The notes under the pieces: model-generated
Seen by the model: only the letters and a program-made list of their open reading frames with translations
Databases searched by the model: none
Told to the model about the DNA's origin: nothing
Program-made: the position numbers and the translations under genes
Source of the DNA: Treponema sp.
GTDB lineage: Bacteria > Spirochaetota > Spirochaetia > Treponematales > Breznakiellaceae
NCBI GenBank assembly: GCA_031290325.1
Contig: JAITNU010000193.1
Coordinates: forward strand, 1-12,830
DNA length: 12,830 bases
Direction of reading: 5' to 3'
Part shown: piece by piece, positions 8,678-12,830 of the stretch
Layout: each line of letters opens with the position of its first letter
Numbering within the stretch: position 1 is the stretch's first letter

Positions 8678-8730
8678 TTTTTTTAACGATACCCCTGAAC
8701 CCCATGTACGATTGTGCAATCCTGAGCCGC

Positions 8731-8759
8731 TTGACAAAGTATGCCCCCTTTCATAGGCT
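8731..8759 (+). promoter_or_regulatory. Putative promoter of the PBP gene
   Basis: A perfect TTGACA (8731-8736) is followed after 17 bases by a weak -10, TAGGCT (8754-8759). Transcription would start about 7 bases later, at the ATG at 8766 itself, and no Shine-Dalgarno sequence is present. A small inverted repeat, GATTG-tg-CAATC (8710-8721), lies ten bases upstream of the -35 box and could bind a regulator. Confidence 0.45.
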
Positions 8760-8765
8760 TAAGCC

Positions 8766-11387
8766 ATGGGACAACATACGAATGCTTCGTTTACACCTCG
8801 ATTTGTTATGGGTTTTGTCGGGGTCTTGACCATTATTATCGCCGTGCTCATTGGGACCGGTGTGGGTTTATCCCTTGCAGAAACGACGAACATTAAAAAC
8901 CAGGAAAATTTCACTGAATTTGCCCCGGCTCTGCCGACCAAGATACTGGATATCAACGGGACGCTGATTACCGAATTTTCAGCAGATGAGAAACGGGAAC
9001 TGGTTTCCCTGAGCGAGCTTCCCCGGCACCTCATTAACGCGGTCCTGGCACGGGAAGACCCGGATTTTTATAAACACAAGGGGTTCAGCATCCGGGGAAT
9101 CGGACGGGCCGTGTATGGGCAGCTCACCGGGAATAACCTGGGAGGCGGTTCCACCATTACCCAGCAGGTCGCGGGAACCCTCTACACCGATAGAACCGAG
9201 ATGACGGTGTCCCGGAAACTCCGGGAATTGTGGTGGGCCTTGCAGATGGAACGGCGGTATACCAAGAATGAAATCCTGGAGATTTACCTCAACAAGATGT
9301 ACATGGGTCCTGGAGTCTACGGGGTGGAGGCGGCCAGTAAGTACTTCTTTGGCCACAGCGCACGGGAGATTACCCTGGCAGAGGCGGCGGTCCTGGTGAT
9401 TCAGCTTTCAAGTCCTGCCCGGTACAACCCCCTGGATAATCCCAATACGGCTATGGACCGGCAGCGTTCGGTGCTGGATCGGATGATCGAATTCGGCTAT
9501 ACCAACCGGGAAGCGGCGGAGGCGTCCTTTAACGAATACTGGGCCCATTACGATTATACCCGTGCCTCCACTGCCGCCTATTACGACCGGAAAGACGCGG
9601 CTCCCTGGTTCAGCGAGTATGTCCGCCGGGAACTGGAAGGGATGATGTACGGACCTATGGATTATTACCGGGACGGCTATACGGTGCACACCACCCTGAA
9701 CCTGAAACATCAGCAGGCAGCGGCTAAATTCATGGAGGAGGGGCTTGTCAAGGCGAATAAGGAGTATGCCAAGTCCGGAGGTGCACGCCTGGACCGGGCT
9801 GAACGAACCTATATACCGGTGGTTGATCTCCTGGCCCTTTGTTTCGACCTCCGGGGAATCCGGGAGACCACAGGAGCACAAAACGAACAGAAGGCCCTGA
9901 ACAAGTATACCAAGGTCATCAACCCCGTGGTGGATATCGCAGCCCTTGCCTTTGGATTGCAGGACCTCAAGCCCATCACCAATGAGGGCTTTGTGAACCT
10001 GAAAGACAGTACCGATCAGAACGTGGTTGAGGGTGCCCTCATCGCCATTGAGAACGAAACCGGTTATATCACGGCCCTCATCGGCGGCTCCAAGTACGAT
10101 GAATCAAACCAGCTTATTCGGGCGACCCAGGGCCGTGTCATGCCAGGCTCGTCCTTCAAACCCCTGTACTATTCTGCGGCCATTGATACCCGTCAATTCA
10201 CCGCCGCGTCCTTAATCTACGATATTCCTGTGGTGTTCCACAATGAAGACGGTACCCCCTATATCCCCCTGAATTTCAAAGGTGAATGGAAGGGCTCAGT
10301 GCTCCTCTACAACGCCCTGGCCCAATCCATGAACGTGCCTTCCCTCAAGATTCTGGACAGCATTGGATTCGACGCGGCCATAAACCGGGCAGCCGCCCTT
10401 TTGGGCATTGAGGACCCGGCAGTAAAACGCCGGACCTTCCCGCGGGTGTATCCCATGGGCCTGGGGATCATTTCCATAGCCCCCATACAGATGGCCCGTG
10501 CCTTCGCGACCTTCGCAAACCAGGGCAGGGAGGTTACCCCCATTGCCATACGGTCGGTGCAGGACCGGAACGGCAAGATCATTCTGGACACGGAACGGGA
10601 GGTACGGCTGCGGCAGCGGCAGATGGGAAACAATATCCAGGTGGTCAGTCCCCAAAACGCCTACGTTATGACCAGTATTTTAAAGAAAACTGTGGAAATC
10701 GGTACCCTGGCATACGGCGCAGGGTGGGGTGCGAAGTTTACCTTTCAGGATGATCAGGGCAAACGCTACCGCATACCGGCGGCGGGAAAGACCGGAACCA
10801 CCCAGAACTGGTCCGATGCCTGGGCCGTGGGCTTTACCCCCTATTATACCAGCGCCATCTGGTTTGGTTTTGATAAACCCGGCAATTCTCTGGGACTTTC
10901 CCTCACTGGCGCGACCCTGTCAGGCCCGATCTGGGGGGATTTTATGCGGGAGATCCACCAGGGCCTGCCTGAGAAGAATTTTATCCGGCCTTCTTCAGGT
11001 GTCATTGACGTTGCGGTCTGTGCTAAATCGGGCTTATTACGGACCTCCGCCTGTAATGAGGGAGAGGTAACCCTTCCGTTCCTGGAAGGAACCCAGCCGG
11101 TTCAGTACTGTACTATTCATGGTGAAAAAAACATGGCCTTCCCTGGGGATCTGGAACCGAGGGATATCCTGGTTATTGACGATAGTCTCACGAGCGGCCT
11201 GAAGATGCCCACCTTATCCCTGGACCTGCTGGCAGGTACCGGGAACCGGTCAACCGGCGCCTCCCAGGGCCGTGGTACTGCTTCACCGGTTGACGAAACC
11301 ACCCCCTGGGCCGATGAGGTGGAATACCCCGTTTTTATTCCCGGGAATGGGCCTGAACTGCCGGCCTATAATCCCCTCCTGGATTAG
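8766..11387 (+). CDS. Bifunctional class A penicillin-binding protein (PBP1A type)
   Basis: An 873-residue peptidoglycan synthase that polymerises glycan strands and cross-links peptides on the outer face of the inner membrane. One membrane anchor lies at 14-36. The GT51 glycosyltransferase domain shows RED (catalytic E97), GGSTITQQ (127-134), RKLRELWWALQ and EILEIYLN. The transpeptidase domain shows all three active-site motifs: S462-S-F-K465, S521-M-N523 and K675-T-G-T. Between them is a linker (about 335-420) with a 36-residue-spaced internal repeat. The C-terminal tail has three cysteines (VCAKSGLL, SACNEG, QYCTIHG), a pattern seen in PBPs of Clostridia and spirochaetes, followed by a Pro/Thr-rich end. 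All catalytic residues are present, so it should be active. ATG 8766 sits where a leaderless transcript would begin. The sialic-acid-type synthase gene follows after 3 bases. Confidence 0.92.
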   Translation: MGQHTNASFTPRFVMGFVGVLTIIIAVLIGTGVGLSLAETTNIKNQENFTEFAPALPTKILDINGTLITEFSADEKRELVSLSELPRHLINAVLAREDPDFYKHKGFSIRGIGRAVYGQLTGNNLGGGSTITQQVAGTLYTDRTEMTVSRKLRELWWALQMERRYTKNEILEIYLNKMYMGPGVYGVEAASKYFFGHSAREITLAEAAVLVIQLSSPARYNPLDNPNTAMDRQRSVLDRMIEFGYTNREAAEASFNEYWAHYDYTRASTAAYYDRKDAAPWFSEYVRRELEGMMYGPMDYYRDGYTVHTTLNLKHQQAAAKFMEEGLVKANKEYAKSGGARLDRAERTYIPVVDLLALCFDLRGIRETTGAQNEQKALNKYTKVINPVVDIAALAFGLQDLKPITNEGFVNLKDSTDQNVVEGALIAIENETGYITALIGGSKYDESNQLIRATQGRVMPGSSFKPLYYSAAIDTRQFTAASLIYDIPVVFHNEDGTPYIPLNFKGEWKGSVLLYNALAQSMNVPSLKILDSIGFDAAINRAAALLGIEDPAVKRRTFPRVYPMGLGIISIAPIQMARAFATFANQGREVTPIAIRSVQDRNGKIILDTEREVRLRQRQMGNNIQVVSPQNAYVMTSILKKTVEIGTLAYGAGWGAKFTFQDDQGKRYRIPAAGKTGTTQNWSDAWAVGFTPYYTSAIWFGFDKPGNSLGLSLTGATLSGPIWGDFMREIHQGLPEKNFIRPSSGVIDVAVCAKSGLLRTSACNEGEVTLPFLEGTQPVQYCTIHGEKNMAFPGDLEPRDILVIDDSLTSGLKMPTLSLDLLAGTGNRSTGASQGRGTASPVDETTPWADEVEYPVFIPGNGPELPAYNPLLD

Positions 11388-11390
11388 CCG

Positions 11391-12512
11391 GTGAGTGCAG
11401 TGCAGCAGGCTCTGCGTGGTTTTACCATAAACGGCGCCGTGTATAATGCCCGCAATGTGCTCATCATCGCGGAACTGGGAACCGCTCACGGGGCTGACCT
11501 GGTCAAAGCGAAGGAACTCATTGACGCGGCAGCAGCGGCCGGCGCGGGGTGTATCAAATTTCAGATCGTTTATGCCGATGAGATACTCCACCCCAATACC
11601 GGGGAAGTTGCTTTACCAGGTGGGAATATCCGGCTCTACGACCGGTTTAAACAGTTGGAGGTGGACCCGGACTTCTTTGCCGAGCTCAAGGCCCATGTCG
11701 AAGCCCGGGGGCTGTTATTCCTCTGTACTCCCTTCGGCTTGCGTAGCGCCCGGGAATTACGGGCCTTGCAGCCTGGGGTACTCAAGATTGCCTCCCCGGA
11801 ACTGAACCATACCAGGCTGCTCCAGGAACTTGCTTCGTATAAGCTGCCCGTTTTGCTCTCCACAGGGGTTTCAAAACTGGGGGACATTGAGGAAGCCCTG
11901 GACTTGCTCTCACCCACAGAGGTATGCCTCCTCCACTGTATTACCGCCTATCCTGCCCCGGAAGTGGATTACAACCTCCATCTGCTCAGGAGCCTCGCAT
12001 CGGTTTTCGGCCTTCCCGTGGGGGTGAGCGACCACAGCCTCGATCCTGAGCTGGTCCCGGCCCTGGGAACCGCCCTGGGAGCGGCGGCAATCGAAAAGCA
12101 CTTCTGTCTGTCCCGGAAGGATTCGGGCCTGGATGACCCTATAGCCCTTCCTCCAGAGGAATTCCAGCAGATGGTCCGCGCCATCCGCCGCGCCTCGGAA
12201 CTGGGCGGTGAAGAGACCATTGCCGCCTTTTCCCGGGAACGAGGATCTGGCCTGGTCCAGGCAATTCTGGGAGACGGGGTCAAACGGCTTGCCCCATCAG
12301 AAGCGGCCAATTATAAGTGCACAAACCGTTCCCTCCACGCGCTGCGGGACATCCGGGAAGGGGAACCTATCACCGCGGATATGGTTGCGGTGCTGCGAAC
12401 CGAAAAGGTACTGCGCCCTGGTCTTCCCCCCGCCTGGGAAGCGGCTATAATCGGTAGAAAGGCCCGCGGTTTTATTCCCGCCGGGGAAGGGATCCGCCTG
12501 GAGGACATCTAA
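11391..12512 (+). CDS. NeuB/SpsE-type sialic-acid-like synthase with SAF domain
   Basis: A 373-residue enzyme of the N-acetylneuraminate synthase family, which joins phosphoenolpyruvate to an N-acetyl-mannosamine-type sugar to make a nonulosonic acid for surface glycans or spore/flagellar decoration. TIM-barrel motifs: IAELGTAHG (26-34), IKFQ (55-58), KIASPELN, LLSTGVS, LLHCITAYPAP, and the metal-binding SDHSLDP and IEKHF. The C-terminal SAF (antifreeze-like) domain spans about 313-373 (RSLHALRDIREGE ... IIGRKARGFIPAGEGI). The start is GTG 11391, three bases after the PBP stop; no Shine-Dalgarno is visible, so it probably relies on translational coupling. GTG 11400 is a possible alternative. 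The exact sugar (Neu5Ac, legionaminic or pseudaminic type) cannot be told from sequence, and no cytidylyltransferase or epimerase is present in the window. Confidence 0.87.
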   Translation: MSAVQQALRGFTINGAVYNARNVLIIAELGTAHGADLVKAKELIDAAAAAGAGCIKFQIVYADEILHPNTGEVALPGGNIRLYDRFKQLEVDPDFFAELKAHVEARGLLFLCTPFGLRSARELRALQPGVLKIASPELNHTRLLQELASYKLPVLLSTGVSKLGDIEEALDLLSPTEVCLLHCITAYPAPEVDYNLHLLRSLASVFGLPVGVSDHSLDPELVPALGTALGAAAIEKHFCLSRKDSGLDDPIALPPEEFQQMVRAIRRASELGGEETIAAFSRERGSGLVQAILGDGVKRLAPSEAANYKCTNRSLHALRDIREGEPITADMVAVLRTEKVLRPGLPPAWEAAIIGRKARGFIPAGEGIRLEDI

Positions 12513-12524
12513 GGAATGGTGGGT

Positions 12525-12546
12525 CTGGCTCCCAGCGGGGGGCCAG
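12525..12546 (+). terminator. GC-rich hairpin after the sialic-acid-type synthase gene
   Basis: CTGGCTCCC (12525-12533) pairs with GGGGGCCAG (12538-12546) across an AGCG loop: nine pairs including one T-G wobble, 12 bases after the stop codon. The position suits a terminator, but only a short T-rich stretch (TATTTAT) follows directly; a run of six T comes about 30 bases later. It may be an imperfect intrinsic terminator or an mRNA-end stabiliser. Confidence 0.5.
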
Positions 12547-12582
12547 CTGGTATTTATGCCGTACTCTTTGCGACATTTTTTG

Positions 12583-12611
12583 TTGACATGGGCAGAGTAT
12601 TGTGGGATACT
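12583..12611 (+). promoter_or_regulatory. Putative promoter of the ABC-transporter ATPase gene
   Basis: TTGACA (12583-12588), a 17-base spacer, then GATACT (12606-12611). A six-T run lies just upstream of the -35 box and may act as an UP-like element. With a standard 6-base discriminator, transcription would start at the ATG at 12618. The better fit to consensus makes this the best promoter in the window. Confidence 0.6.
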
Positions 12612-12617
12612 ATGGCT

Positions 12618-12830
12618 ATGGGAGTTAAGGTATTCCTTGAATTAAAAAACATCACCAAAGCCTTTCCCGGGGTTTTGGCCCTGGATAAGGTCAGTTTTTC
12701 GGCGCACCGCGGAGAGGTGCATGCCCTGTGTGGTGAAAACGGCGCGGGAAAATCAACCTTGATGAAGATCATCAACGGCATTTACAAGGCCGATTCCGGT
12801 GAGATTTACATTGAGGGTATGCCGGTTACC
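12618..12830 (+). CDS. Sugar ABC-transporter ATP-binding protein (RbsA/MglA/XylG type), N-terminal part
   Basis: The first 71 codons of an ATPase that would energise uptake of a monosaccharide such as ribose, galactose or xylose; the gene runs off the right edge. It shows the typical opening LELKNITKAFPGVLALDKVSF, Walker A GENGAGKST, and LMKIINGIYKADSGEIYIEG, matching the first nucleotide-binding domain of the duplicated sugar-importer ATPases (about 500 residues when complete). Two in-frame ATGs exist, 12612 and 12618. The second is favoured because the first directly abuts the -10 box and would lie before the predicted transcription start. The substrate cannot be deduced from this fragment. 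A separate promoter and the preceding hairpin suggest a new transcription unit. Confidence 0.88.
   Translation, partial: MGVKVFLELKNITKAFPGVLALDKVSFSAHRGEVHALCGENGAGKSTLMKIINGIYKADSGEIYIEGMPVT

Noticed and set aside
12612..12614. ATG 12612 as start of the ABC ATPase
   Set aside because: It directly abuts the -10 box and would lie upstream of the predicted transcription start; ATG 12618 is in frame and better placed.
1..12830. CRISPR array, tRNA, rRNA or insertion sequence
   Set aside because: No regularly spaced repeats, cloverleaf-like sequence, rRNA segment or transposase motif was recognised on reading either strand.

Overview
The right two thirds of the window (about 5.27-12.83 kb) looks like ordinary chromosome of a diderm bacterium, most likely a spirochaete (Treponema-like). 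This is inferred from a very long LptD/OstA-type outer-membrane protein, a class A penicillin-binding protein with a cysteine-bearing C-terminus, and the codon style; there is no rRNA or other marker to prove it. On the plus strand it carries, in order, the LptD/OstA-like protein, a bifunctional PBP1A-type peptidoglycan synthase, a NeuB/SpsE-type sialic-acid-like synthase with a C-terminal SAF domain starting 3 bases after the PBP gene, a hairpin, and the start of a sugar ABC-transporter ATPase (RbsA/MglA type) cut by the window end. These genes are clean, long ORFs. The first three concern the cell envelope or surface sugars.

The left part (1-5.2 kb, all on the minus strand) is a defence island that is half dead and half alive. 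Read in its own direction it runs Res, AAA ATPase, HNH nuclease, Mod. Res and Mod are the two subunits of a type III restriction-modification system. Both are wrecked: each has several frameshifts, and each has a large internal deletion that removes a core motif (Res lacks Walker A and the DEAD-type box; Mod lacks the AdoMet-binding DPxCGSGTT motif). Between the wrecks sit two intact, AT-rich, tightly overlapping genes: an ABC/AAA-type ATPase of 403 residues and an HNH endonuclease of 200 residues. Their pairing and motifs match the Septu (PtuA-PtuB) anti-phage system. Both have good ribosome-binding sites, and Mod still has its own start overlapping the end of ptuB, so the four genes were once one operon.

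The main points of interest are the intact Septu-like pair nested inside a dead type III system; a recurring 5-base deletion size in the Res/Mod wrecks; an AT-rich block in Mod that looks like a swapped target-recognition domain; a SAP-like motif on the periplasmic N-terminus of the LptD-like protein; and promoter-like elements lying so close to several start codons that leaderless mRNAs are likely. No tRNA, rRNA, CRISPR array or insertion sequence was recognised. There is no gene-free stretch above 300 bases.
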